This document shows positions 16,151 to 23,523 of a stretch of 64,000 nucleotides of DNA, one piece after another (position 1 is the stretch's first letter; each line of letters opens with the position of its first letter). The translations under genes were made by a program, and so were the position numbers. The notes under the pieces are model-generated. The model saw nothing but the letters and a program-made list of their open reading frames with translations, was not told where the DNA came from and searched no databases. Source of the stretch: DSPP01 sp964607165 (GTDB lineage: Bacteria; Zixibacteria; MSB-5A5; DSPP01); the NCBI GenBank assembly GCA_964607165.1, contig CAZSIT010000002.1, positions 124,001 through 188,000 of the forward strand, read 5' to 3'.

Positions 16151-17158
16151 ATGCGGAAAGGTTTAGGATTCGGATTAGCGATAACTTTAGCGGCGTTTTC
16201 GTTTGGCCAAGCGGCCAAGGTAAAACATCCGCAAAACATTTCTACTTTTTCCATCGTCGGCTATGACCCTGCCACCGGCGAACTGGGGGTGGCGGTACAG
16301 TCCAAATTTTTCGCCGTTGGCACGGTGGTCCCTTGGGCTAAAGCGGATGTCGGAGCTGTCGCTACGCAGGCCTCCGGCAACACCACCTACGGCCCGCGCG
16401 GCCTGGCCATGCTGGAAGCCGGAATGAACCCACAACAAGTAATGGATAGTTTAACCCGCTCCGATGACCGCCGCGCCCGCCGACAAGCTGGAATTATTGA
16501 CGCAAAAGGGGATGCCGTTACCTACACCGGCGATTCCTGCTTGGCCTGGGCCGGAGGAAAAACCGGAAAGTATTATTCCTGTCAGGGGAACATTCTGACA
16601 GGAAAAGAGGTGGTGGACTCAATGGCCGCCGCTTTTGAGAATTCGAAGGGAGAACTGGCCGAGCGGTTATTGGCCGCGATGGAGGCGGGCCAGCGGCAAG
16701 GGGGGGACTCGCGCGGAATGCAGTCTATGGCCTTGCTGGTGGTGAAAAACGAAGGGGGCTATTCCGGTTATTCCGACCGCTACATCGACCTGCGCGTGGA
16801 CGACGCCAAAAACCCGTTCAAAGAGATGCGCCGCCTGTTTGGAATCCAGCAAGGGATGAAACATTTGCAGCTGGCGGGCCGCTATTATCGGGACAACAAA
16901 ATGGATGAAGCGATCAAAGAGGCCGAACGGGCGGTTCAGGCCAATCCGGGCAATGCCGATTGCCATTACGATTACGCCTGCTATTTATCTCTTTCCGGCC
17001 AGCGGGATGAGGCTCTGACGGCCTTGCAAAAAGCGTTGAGCTTGAATCCCAAAATGGCCGATTTGGCCAAAAAAGATTCCGATTTGGAGAACATCCGCTC
17101 CGCCCGCCGCTTTAAAAAGATGGTCGAAGAAGCCGAGGTCAAAGTACAGAAAAAATGA
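16151..17158 (+). CDS. Exported DUF1028 (Ntn-hydrolase-fold) protein with TPR-like tail, copy 1
   Basis: A signal peptide (LGFGLAITLAAFSFGQAAK) precedes a DUF1028 domain at about 28-225. Features are STFSIVGYDPATGELGVAVQSKFFAVG, a ADVGAVATQASGNTTYGPRG block and the Gly-rich EAGQRQGGDSRGMQSMALLV. Residues about 240-330 form two TPR-like repeats (NKMDEAIKEAERAVQANPGNADCHYDYACYLS). AGGAGG precedes the ATG. The next gene is a paralogue whose ATG overlaps this stop (ATGA). DUF1028 is thought to be an Ntn-hydrolase fold; its substrate is not known to me. Export and TPR tail suggest an envelope role. Confidence 0.88.
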   Translation: MRKGLGFGLAITLAAFSFGQAAKVKHPQNISTFSIVGYDPATGELGVAVQSKFFAVGTVVPWAKADVGAVATQASGNTTYGPRGLAMLEAGMNPQQVMDSLTRSDDRRARRQAGIIDAKGDAVTYTGDSCLAWAGGKTGKYYSCQGNILTGKEVVDSMAAAFENSKGELAERLLAAMEAGQRQGGDSRGMQSMALLVVKNEGGYSGYSDRYIDLRVDDAKNPFKEMRRLFGIQQGMKHLQLAGRYYRDNKMDEAIKEAERAVQANPGNADCHYDYACYLSLSGQRDEALTALQKALSLNPKMADLAKKDSDLENIRSARRFKKMVEEAEVKVQKK

Positions 17159-18159
17159 GCATCCGTATTTTTCTAATCTCGATTTTAACGTTACTCGTAG
17201 GCGGCATTTTCAATGCCGCTTCTGCAACGACGGCAAACAAACAAAACCTTTTTAACACCTTTTCCATCGTCGCCTACGACTCATCCAACGGCGATTTGGG
17301 CGTGGCCGTCCAGTCCAAGGCCTTCGCCGTCGGTGCCCGCGTTCCCTTTGCCCGCGCCGGTGTCGGTGCCGTCGCCACGCAAGCGCTGACGAACTCCAGT
17401 TTCGGCCCGCGGGGGCTGGAGTTGCTGGAAAAACGGTTAACCCCCCAGCAAGTCATTGACTCACTTTTGAAAACCGACGACCGCCCCTCCCGCCGCCAAT
17501 TGGCGATAGTGGATGCCAAAGGCCGCGTCGCCGTTTTTACCGGTGACTCTACCACCGATTGGAAGGGGAGCAAAACCGGAGCGAATTATTCCTGTCAGGG
17601 AAATCTTTTAGCGGGTCAAACGGTCGTAGATTCGATGGCCGCCGCTTTTGAGCTGACCCAGGGGGAGCTGGCCGAACGGCTCTTGGCCGCTCTGGAAGCC
17701 GGCCAGCGTCAAGGAGGTGATTCGCGCGGGATGCAATCCGCCGCCTTGATGGTTGTCCGAGAAGGAGGCGGATACTCCGGTTACAACGACCGCTACATCG
17801 ACCTGCGCACCGATGACGCCCCAAACCCGCTGGCCGAGCTGCATCGTTTACTGAATAAAGTTCTGGCGTTTAACGCCATTTTAAAAGCGGAAACTTTCCG
17901 CGACCTGAAAGATTACGAAAAAATGGCCCAGGAAGCCCGCCGGGCGGTAGACCTGGACCCCCGCACCGGCTACAACTGGTATCAATTGGGTTGCTATTTG
18001 GCGATGGGGGGCAAACTGGCCCAGGCCAGGGAAAACCTGAAGAAAGCCTTTGACTTAGACGAAAACCTGATCGCAACCGCCCGCAGCGACTCCGATCTGG
18101 ACAACCTTTTGCACGACGAACAGTTTCGTAAAATGACCGGGCTTTTGCGGGTCAAGTAG
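17155..18159 (+). CDS. Exported DUF1028 protein with TPR-like tail, copy 2
   Basis: This is a paralogue of the preceding gene with the same architecture. It has a signal peptide (FLISILTLLVGGIFNAASA), a DUF1028 core (NTFSIVAYDSSNGDLGVAVQSKAFAVG, EAGQRQGGDSRGMQSAALMV) and a C-terminal TPR-like segment (YEKMAQEARRAVDLDPRTGYNWYQLGCYLAMGG). The ATG overlaps the stop of copy 1 by four bases, so the pair arose by tandem duplication and is translated together. The two cores are close but the tails differ, which suggests partner or substrate divergence. Confidence 0.88.
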   Translation: MSIRIFLISILTLLVGGIFNAASATTANKQNLFNTFSIVAYDSSNGDLGVAVQSKAFAVGARVPFARAGVGAVATQALTNSSFGPRGLELLEKRLTPQQVIDSLLKTDDRPSRRQLAIVDAKGRVAVFTGDSTTDWKGSKTGANYSCQGNLLAGQTVVDSMAAAFELTQGELAERLLAALEAGQRQGGDSRGMQSAALMVVREGGGYSGYNDRYIDLRTDDAPNPLAELHRLLNKVLAFNAILKAETFRDLKDYEKMAQEARRAVDLDPRTGYNWYQLGCYLAMGGKLAQARENLKKAFDLDENLIATARSDSDLDNLLHDEQFRKMTGLLRVK

Positions 18160-18197
18160 GAAAAGCCGCCGGCTCAAAAAATATTTCAACAAAGCCC

Positions 18198-18226
18198 TTG
18201 ACGAAACGTCAACCGTTTATTTAATT
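18198..18226 (+). promoter_or_regulatory. Promoter with palindromic candidate operator, upstream of the XRE-type gene
   Basis: TTGACG (-35), 17 bases, TTAATT (-10), ending seven bases before the ATG at 18233, so the leader would be almost absent. The -35 box is the left arm of a perfect inverted repeat TTGACG-AAA-CGTCAA (18198-18212). A repressor bound there would block the promoter. The downstream product carries an XRE-type helix-turn-helix. Confidence 0.5.
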
Positions 18227-18232
18227 GGGGGT

Positions 18233-18811
18233 ATGAAAAAGAAAGCCGCCACCCGCGTAGAACGGGTAAATGCTTTACTCCGAGTGCTGAAAAGGCAGGG
18301 AAGGCCTTTTGTGTTTCACCCGACCACCTTTCGGGTCGGCCTGCGCAGCTACCGCCCCGATTTGTACCTGCCCAAGGAGAGCAAGTACATCGAGGTCGTT
18401 GGCAGCCGCCAGGCCTTTTACGAAATCCGCCGCAAGCTGGAGCTGGCTCAAAGAATCTACGGCGTCAAAATCGAAATCGTTCGCCCCGACGGAAGAATCT
18501 ATAACTGCATGAAACTTCCCGGCCGCGGCAACGGTTTGGCTGTCGATTTTTTCCCGCCCGTCAAGACCGGCACCATAAAAGAGCTGCGCCGCTTTGCCGG
18601 ACTGCGCGGATACGAGGTCGCCCAGGCTTTGGGACTTTCCCCGGCCATTTATTCCGCCTACGAGCGGAGCAACGGCAAGGCGATGCCCAAGGAAATGAAA
18701 CAAAAGGCCTTAAAGCTGTTCAAAAATCCGCAGGCCGTCAATCCTATGGTAAATCCGCCTCGGATATTAGGCGAACTGAAAAAAGTAGTAAGACTGAAAA
18801 AACCGGTTTAG
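18233..18811 (+). CDS. Nuclease-fold domain plus XRE helix-turn-helix protein
   Basis: Residues about 20-90 look like a PD-(D/E)xK-type core (SYRPDLYLPKESKYIEVVGS, then ELAQRIYGVKIEIVRPDG). The usual E-V-K-G is E-V-V-G here, so the catalytic lysine seems to be missing. Residues about 112-160 are an XRE-like HTH (TIKELRRFAGLRGYEVAQALGLS, AIYSAYERSNG). The combination suggests a DNA-binding protein derived from a nuclease rather than an active enzyme. GGGGGT precedes the ATG and a palindromic operator-like site overlaps its promoter. The stop codon lies in the loop of a terminator hairpin. I recognise no named family for the full protein. Confidence 0.7.
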   Translation: MKKKAATRVERVNALLRVLKRQGRPFVFHPTTFRVGLRSYRPDLYLPKESKYIEVVGSRQAFYEIRRKLELAQRIYGVKIEIVRPDGRIYNCMKLPGRGNGLAVDFFPPVKTGTIKELRRFAGLRGYEVAQALGLSPAIYSAYERSNGKAMPKEMKQKALKLFKNPQAVNPMVNPPRILGELKKVVRLKKPV

Positions 18812-18827
18812 TTAAAACCGGTTTTTT
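18797..18827. terminator. Intrinsic terminator overlapping the stop codon of the XRE gene
   Basis: AAAAAACCGGTTT, loop, AAACCGGTTTTTT. The TAG stop (18809-18811) sits at the loop. The symmetric A- and T-runs allow use from both strands, also serving the convergent VOC gene. Confidence 0.88.
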
Positions 18828-18851
18828 CCTCTTCGCTTTTAAGAAAGCCTC

Positions 18852-19268
18852 TCAAAAACCGGGCCCGAGGGTGGCTATTTCTATTATCGCCCCGTCCGGG
18901 TCTTTAAAGTAAATCGACTGGAAGTATTTCCGGTCTTTGGGGCCCATTACCTCGATTTTGTAGGCCTCCAACTTTTCTTTCCATTTCAAAAGCTCCGGCC
19001 CATCGGCTACCCCAAAGGCAAAATGCGCCACCGAGCCGGCCCCCATATAACCGGGCGGAAGCGTCGGATATTCAAAAAAAGTGACCAGCGTGCCGGGGCT
19101 CCCTTTTTCATCCCCAAAGTAAAAATGGCGCACCTTGGGATTATCAAAATTGACCGTTTTTTCAACCAACGAGAGCCCCAGAATTTCGGTGTAAAATTTA
19201 ACCGTCCGCTCCAAATCGGAACAGACCAGCGAAATATGGTGAAGGCCTAAAAGTTTCATTCCATCCAA
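18852..19268 (-). CDS. VOC-superfamily (glyoxalase-like) protein
   Basis: The 138-aa protein has the two beta-alpha-beta-beta-beta modules of the VOC fold. LGLHHISLVCSDLERTVKFYTEILGLSLV lies at residues 6-34, with a metal-ligand His in LHHISL. FYFGDEKGSPGTLVTFFEYP lies in the middle and YFKDPDGAIIEIATLGPG at the end, with the final Glu ligand. The metal-binding residues look intact, so it may be an active lyase or dioxygenase. It follows the UbiA gene by seven bases and is probably co-transcribed with it. Substrate unknown. Confidence 0.85.
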   Translation of the reverse strand: MDGMKLLGLHHISLVCSDLERTVKFYTEILGLSLVEKTVNFDNPKVRHFYFGDEKGSPGTLVTFFEYPTLPPGYMGAGSVAHFAFGVADGPELLKWKEKLEAYKIEVMGPKDRKYFQSIYFKDPDGAIIEIATLGPGF

Positions 19269-19275
19269 CTTTTCC

Positions 19276-20163
19276 CTATCGTATAAAAGAATCCAAAACC
19301 AGCCCGCCCGTCAAGGCCAATCCAAAGAGAATATAATGGATGAAACTCCAAACCAACGCCGCAAACAGGCGTTCAAGACAAAAATCCCCCCGAAGTATTT
19401 TAAGCGGCCTAAAACTCCAGGCCAAAATTCCAAAAGGGAGCAGCGCCGTTAAGGGGAGAATTTTTACCATAACCAGCGCCGCCAAAAGCCCAAAGGGGAA
19501 AAACAAAAACAAGGCAAAAAGTTTTTTCCCCTTTTCCACCCCCCCTTGCACCACCCAGCTTTTTTTTCCGGCCGCCCGGTCGGCCTGGTAATCCATCATT
19601 TCGTGAATCATAATTACCGCTAAAATCAAACTGCTCATGGTCAACGCAACCAAAAGCAAAGGAAAGCTGAAAGCGCCGGTTTGGGAAACATAGCCCAAAA
19701 GCGCCGCCGTGGGCCCGTAATTCGCGGCAATCGCAACCTCCCCCCAGCCCCGGTAGGCCAGAGCCAAAGGCGGAGCGGTATAAAAGATCCCGGAAAAAAG
19801 CCCAAAAGAATAAATGCCAATTAAAACCGCGCTCTTCATCTTTATGGCGAGCCAGAAGGCAATCGCAAGCCCGGCGGCCAGAAGCATTAATCCGAAAACC
19901 AAAACCGAAAGCGGCTTCCAAAGCCCGGATTGAATCAGCCCACCCCCGCCCGAAAAAAGCGTCCGATTCTCCGTTTTCCAATCCACCCCCGACCTATGGT
20001 CAAAATAATCATCCAAAAAGGTGCCCCCCAGCTGGGTCAAACCTGCCAGGACCAAAACCGCCACCGCAAAAGGCCAGCTAAAAGCTCCCCTTGACCAAAA
20101 GGCATACCCTATCCCCACCAAAACCGGCACCAGACTGGCCGGAAGTTGGTGCAGTCGGAGCAT
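19276..20163 (-). CDS. UbiA-family prenyltransferase (MenA-like)
   Basis: The integral membrane protein of about 295 aa has eight or nine hydrophobic helices. I start it at the ATG that gives MLRLHQLPASLVPVLVG, the usual MenA-type N-terminus, with AGGA just upstream; the open frame extends to 20310 but that part looks non-coding. Asp-rich motif 1 is GTFLDDYFDHRSGVDW, lacking the usual leading Asn, and motif 2 is HEMMDYQADRAAGKKS. MenA prenylates dihydroxynaphthoate for menaquinone. Related enzymes prenylate homogentisate, the intermediate made by the operon at 3-8 kb, but nothing here ties the two together. Confidence 0.82.
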   Translation of the reverse strand: MLRLHQLPASLVPVLVGIGYAFWSRGAFSWPFAVAVLVLAGLTQLGGTFLDDYFDHRSGVDWKTENRTLFSGGGGLIQSGLWKPLSVLVFGLMLLAAGLAIAFWLAIKMKSAVLIGIYSFGLFSGIFYTAPPLALAYRGWGEVAIAANYGPTAALLGYVSQTGAFSFPLLLVALTMSSLILAVIMIHEMMDYQADRAAGKKSWVVQGGVEKGKKLFALFLFFPFGLLAALVMVKILPLTALLPFGILAWSFRPLKILRGDFCLERLFAALVWSFIHYILFGLALTGGLVLDSFIR

Positions 20164-20371
20164 TTTTCCTGCTTCGGATATCACCCCGCCAATATCTCCG
20201 TTCTTGTAGCCGGCGGCAAGAGGCAAAAAAATCGCTTTAAAAGCCCAAAAAAGCTTGACAAATCGGGCGAAATGCCCCAAATTACACGGCACTGTTCCGT
20301 TAGTCGCCAAAGGGATGGGGTTTTGGTGTTTGTAAATCAGCGGTTCGGCCGCATAACGATGGGAGGTGAAA

Positions 20372-20905
20372 ATGAAATTTAAGAGACTGATTCTCGGATT
20401 GATACCGCTTGGATTGTTGCTCCTTGCGCCGAGCGCCCTTTACGCAATTGGAGCCGCCCCGGTCACCATCGTAAATAAAGCATCGATGAAGGCCATTGAC
20501 ACTTTGACCGTTTACGGCAATGATGGGGGGATAAGTGCGGCGACACCCGTTACCCGGATGGTCGTGGACACGGCAGATTCCGGAAACACGGAGAATCAAA
20601 CCCGTAACCGCCTGGTCTCCAAGGGAACAATTAGTTTGCCACCCTTTACCATTGAGTCAATCGCCGGAAGACCGGATTGCTATAGAATAAAAGCTCCCTC
20701 CGGCGGTGATATAGATTCAGTTAAGATTAAAGGGCAAAACATCTTCCCGAACGGCAACGGTATATCTCGGGCTCGCCAAATCCACAACTTTGGGTGCGGC
20801 CCAAAGGCACCTGGTCTTGGGACCTTTGGCCTGATACTTCTCTCCGTACTAATAATGGGAAGTGCCATCTGGCTGATTAGAAAACGGCTGGTCAAAATAA
20901 CTTAA
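20372..20905 (+). CDS. Exported protein with IPTL-CTERM-like sorting tail, copy A
   Basis: It has a signal peptide (RLILGLIPLGLLLLAPSALYA), then a short soluble domain, then a C-terminal tripartite tail: PGLGTFGLILL, a hydrophobic helix (SVLIMGSAIWLI) and a basic end RKRLVK. This matches the IPTL-CTERM plan (P-x-L-x-x-W-G-L-I-I-L, helix, RR), with Phe in place of Trp. The soluble part is a distant paralogue of 22915-23523: both have AIDTLTV, a R-N-R-(I/L)-V segment and I-x-S-(I/V)-K. GGGAGGTGA precedes the ATG at 20372, so I prefer it to the GTG six bases earlier. Confidence 0.8.
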   Translation: MKFKRLILGLIPLGLLLLAPSALYAIGAAPVTIVNKASMKAIDTLTVYGNDGGISAATPVTRMVVDTADSGNTENQTRNRLVSKGTISLPPFTIESIAGRPDCYRIKAPSGGDIDSVKIKGQNIFPNGNGISRARQIHNFGCGPKAPGLGTFGLILLSVLIMGSAIWLIRKRLVKIT

Positions 20906-20927
20906 GTGCTTAAATAGCAATATCTTA

Positions 20928-20960
20928 AAGCCCTCCAGCCACCGTTGGAGGGCTTTTTTT
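20928..20960 (+). terminator. Intrinsic terminator
   Basis: AAAGCCCTCCA pairs with TGGAGGGCTTT, followed by a T-run. It ends the transcript of copy A. The 332-base gap to the next gene also holds a repeat-like GGGGTTCGCCCCGCC / GGGGCG stretch at 21005-21035. Confidence 0.88.
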
Positions 20961-21084
20961 ACCCCCCCTGCCCGTTATCCGGCGCGCTCTTCAGAGTGCG
21001 ATGGGGGTTCGCCCCGCCACACGGGGCGCTGGAGGGGGTCCATTACCCGCCGTCTAAAAACTTGTCCAAAAACCCAAATACTGC

Positions 21085-21113
21085 TTGACAAACAGCTGTT
21101 TGGGAGCTATTAT
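21085..21113 (+). promoter_or_regulatory. Strong sigma-70-type promoter upstream of the Lnt-like gene
   Basis: A perfect TTGACA, exactly 17 bases, then TATTAT (5 of 6). It is among the best promoters in the window. Transcription would start near 21120, leaving a leader of about 118 bases before the GTG at 21238. Confidence 0.7.
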
Positions 21114-21119
21114 GAGTTT

Positions 21120-21237
21120 GACCTAAAGCGCGAAGGGGCGGGGAAGGTCCATACTATTCGGGTTGGCGATAGGTGTTTGGTTGGGATTCTTGGGTTTAGC
21201 CGGTTGCTAAGCCGAAGACCCAAAAAGAAAAGGAAAA
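21120..21237 (+). other. Long 5' leader with a stem-loop before the Lnt-like gene
   Basis: This G-rich leader ends with a stem GGTTTAGC/GCTAAGCC (about 21193-21213) some 25 bases before the start codon. It matches no riboswitch class I know. It may be only an untranslated leader, or a regulatory RNA element. Confidence 0.35.
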
Positions 21238-21927
21238 GTGTTGAGACCGACTAAAAAAGAGAGCACGTTTCGTTCCGCCGCCAAAGGGGAGTGGGCCTAC
21301 AATTTCCTTTTTGCAGGGACGTCCGCTCTTTTGCTGCTGGTTTCCAACCTTTTTCCGGCTTACTGGTATCTTTCATTTATTGCTCTGCTGCCTTTCCTTT
21401 ACAAAGCGATACACGCCCGGCCAAAAGCTGCCGCCCGGCTCGGATTTCTTTTCGGTTTAAGCTTCTTTGCGGTCTCCTTTGCCGGCGCGATGCTTTTTGA
21501 ACCGGTTTCCGCTTTACTGCGCATCGCCGCCGGTGTCGCCCTCTTTACTTTCTTTGGCTGGGCAACCAGCAAGGCCAAAGAAAAATGGGGCTTCAATCCA
21601 ATTCTAGTCGCCCTCTTCTGGGTAGTTTTGGAACTAATCACCGTCAAGCTGGGATTTGCCAAAGGCATCTTTTCCGAAGCCGGGCTGACCGGCGGATTTT
21701 TCTACCAAACAGCCGTCTTGTTCGGCTTTTTGAGCCTCTCTTTTGTCATCGTTCTTTTCAATACGCTCTTGATTCTGGCCGTCGAAAAAGCGCTGGCGCT
21801 TTTGAAAACGGCCGATTTCTCTTTTCCCGAGCCGGAAACCATCGGTCAATACGTTCCGGTTTTACCGCTCTTTACTCAAAAAGCCTATCTGGTTCCCGCC
21901 GGCCGCGCCCCTCCGCTTCCCGCCTGA
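21238..21927 (+). CDS. Stand-alone membrane domain resembling the N-terminal half of apolipoprotein N-acyltransferase (Lnt)
   Basis: The 229-aa protein has five or six membrane helices. The pattern follows the Lnt membrane region: LFPAYWYLSFIALLPFLYKAI, RLGFLFGLSFFAVSFAGAML, PILVALFWVVLELI with the W-x-x-x-E seen in Lnt, then GFLSLSFVIVLFNTLLILAVEK. The nitrilase-fold catalytic domain that carries the Glu-Lys-Cys triad of Lnt is absent, and the protein has no cysteine, which also excludes an exosortase. It lies between genes for IPTL-CTERM-like proteins and has its own promoter. The start is GTG or the following TTG, after AAAGGA. A role in handling the CTERM-like proteins is possible but is inference from position. 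Confidence 0.72.
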   Translation: MLRPTKKESTFRSAAKGEWAYNFLFAGTSALLLLVSNLFPAYWYLSFIALLPFLYKAIHARPKAAARLGFLFGLSFFAVSFAGAMLFEPVSALLRIAAGVALFTFFGWATSKAKEKWGFNPILVALFWVVLELITVKLGFAKGIFSEAGLTGGFFYQTAVLFGFLSLSFVIVLFNTLLILAVEKALALLKTADFSFPEPETIGQYVPVLPLFTQKAYLVPAGRAPPLPA

Positions 21928-21996
21928 CCTGAATTTCAGCGATTTTGTAAGTTTTTTAACGTTAACCTAAATTTTAGTATAGAAGGAGAAAAAACA

Positions 21997-22821
21997 ATGT
22001 TTCGCAAAGTAACGATAATTTTAGCAGTTCTGGTCTTCGCCCTGGCCAGTTTGGCTTTGGCCATTGATAAGTCCAAAATTGTACAGGAGCCAGCCACCCA
22101 GACCATACAGGGACCGGATTTCGGCGGATATACCATTTGCAAAACTTACACCTGCTCCCCGATTACCTTCCGGTACCCAATCCCTGACGGCGCAGGTGAC
22201 ATTCAGGAAGGGGGGCGTTTCAACAGCCCCTCCTCGAACGTCGTTTTACAAAGTGTACAGGTGACCCTGCGTAACTCCTCCGCAACGCCTAACGATACCA
22301 CTTCTTTTTTGGTCGTTGAAGTCTGGCGCGACACCGGTCTAATCCCCGTTTCGCTTCTGTGTGCCGAAAGCTTGGTCACTGCCGGAGTGGCCGGTCCTTG
22401 GCCGCAAAACAGTGACAAGATCTTCACCGTCCCTTTTGCCGGCCACGAAGATAGTTGCTGCTTTAAGTGGAACCAGGACTTTTCAATTACCATCCGCCCG
22501 GCTGCCCACGAGTTGGCAACCAAGATAATTAACGGGCGTCTGGACAACGGTACGGTCTGCGGCGATTCAACCCGCTGGATTGAATTCGGCCCCGAAGGTC
22601 CGGGCTGCGTCGGTTTGGGCACCAGTTGGCATATCGTCGCCGTCTGCTTCGAGCCGGGTGCCACCAACAACTTCTTCATCACCGCCTGCTTTAAGCCGAA
22701 GGGTTCATCCGCTCCGGCTCTGTCCACTTATGGACTTATTATTCTGGCGTTGATGTTGATGGTAACCGCGGTCTGGATTTTCCGCAAAAACAGACTGGCA
22801 ACGCAAAACAATTTAGCCTAA
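21997..22821 (+). CDS. Exported protein with IPTL-CTERM-like sorting tail, copy B
   Basis: It has a signal peptide (KVTIILAVLVFALASLALA) and a cysteine-containing beta-rich domain (C48, C53 and several later Cys). The C-terminal tail is APALSTYGLIILALML, then MVTAVWIF and RKNR. The tail is the best match in the window to IPTL-CTERM: P-x-L-S-x-Y-G-L-I-I-L-A-L. The soluble domain differs from the other two cluster members. AGAAGGAG precedes the ATG. It follows the Lnt-like gene by 69 bases and ends at a strong terminator. Confidence 0.82.
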   Translation: MFRKVTIILAVLVFALASLALAIDKSKIVQEPATQTIQGPDFGGYTICKTYTCSPITFRYPIPDGAGDIQEGGRFNSPSSNVVLQSVQVTLRNSSATPNDTTSFLVVEVWRDTGLIPVSLLCAESLVTAGVAGPWPQNSDKIFTVPFAGHEDSCCFKWNQDFSITIRPAAHELATKIINGRLDNGTVCGDSTRWIEFGPEGPGCVGLGTSWHIVAVCFEPGATNNFFITACFKPKGSSAPALSTYGLIILALMLMVTAVWIFRKNRLATQNNLA

Positions 22822-22833
22822 GGCTAAAAACCA

Positions 22834-22876
22834 ACACTAAGGGCTGGCCACAGGCCAGCCCTTAGTGTTTTTATCC
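22834..22876 (+). terminator. Intrinsic terminator with a 16-bp perfect stem
   Basis: ACACTAAGGGCTGGCC, loop ACA, then the exact complement and TTTTTA. The core AGGGCTGGCC/GGCCAGCCCT recurs in the terminator at 23548-23582. Confidence 0.9.
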
Positions 22877-22914
22877 AAATCCGCTGACGGATTTAAACAA
22901 TAGGGGAAATGGCA

Positions 22915-23523
22915 ATGAAAATTAGAAAAAGCTTTAGGCAACTTATCACAGGCGGGTTTATCCTTTTTTTGGTCCCAACGTCTGCCCTCGCCGCCATAGT
23001 GGCGGTGCGGGTGAGTGGAACGGTGGCGGTCAGCGCCATCGATACATTAACCGTGGAAGATGACGCCTCATTTCTCCTCGCTCTATCCAACACCGGAACG
23101 ATTAGAATTACCGGCCTCTCGTCCGGAAACGACTCCACCACCGTTCGCAACCGTATAGTCGCATTGGGTGCAAACGATTTGAACTGCAACATCTTTCGAA
23201 TCCAGCGTCTGGACAGTCCCGGTAAAGTGCGCTTTCAAATCAACACCGCCAATCCTACCGCACTCATCACATCAATTAAGTTGAATAGCCAGGCTATAAC
23301 CGGCGCCGGAGTGTTCGGGCTTTCGGGCATAAAATACACGCTCGATAACAGTGCTCCTTTGGGTTTCTCCATCGGACCTTGTACTATAAGTTCGGGCGGG
23401 GGGAAGGCGGTACCTATCACCGTTTCCACCCTGATCATCCTGCCCATTCTTTTGGCCATAGCGGCCATCTATTGGCTAAGAAAAAGACAATTAGCAGCAA
23501 TGGGTGAGTCTTTCCGAGGCTGA
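22915..23523 (+). CDS. Exported protein with degenerate CTERM-like tail, copy C
   Basis: It has a signal peptide (QLITGGFILFLVPTSALAA), a domain related to copy A (SAIDTLTV, TVRNRIVALG, ITSIKLNSQ), then a tail VPITVSTLIILPILLAIAAIYW with RKRQ. The hydrophobic helix and basic end are conserved, but the P-x-L-x-x-aromatic-G motif has drifted. The second of two close ATGs is preferred because GGGG lies seven bases upstream. The last residues (GESFRG) and the TGA stop come from a CCGAGGCTGAAGCC repeat, so the original end has probably been changed by repeat insertion. Confidence 0.78.
   Translation: MKIRKSFRQLITGGFILFLVPTSALAAIVAVRVSGTVAVSAIDTLTVEDDASFLLALSNTGTIRITGLSSGNDSTTVRNRIVALGANDLNCNIFRIQRLDSPGKVRFQINTANPTALITSIKLNSQAITGAGVFGLSGIKYTLDNSAPLGFSIGPCTISSGGGKAVPITVSTLIILPILLAIAAIYWLRKRQLAAMGESFRG

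Noticed and set aside
18233..18811. Toxin-antitoxin pair
   Set aside because: The HTH protein is alone, with no small partner gene on either side.
19276..20163. Homogentisate prenyltransferase linked to the tyrosine operon
   Set aside because: UbiA-family substrate cannot be read from the motifs, the gene is 11 kb away in another operon, and the N-terminus is MenA-like.
21238..21927. Exosortase for the CTERM-like proteins
   Set aside because: Exosortases need a catalytic Cys plus Arg and His; this protein has no cysteine and follows the Lnt membrane pattern.
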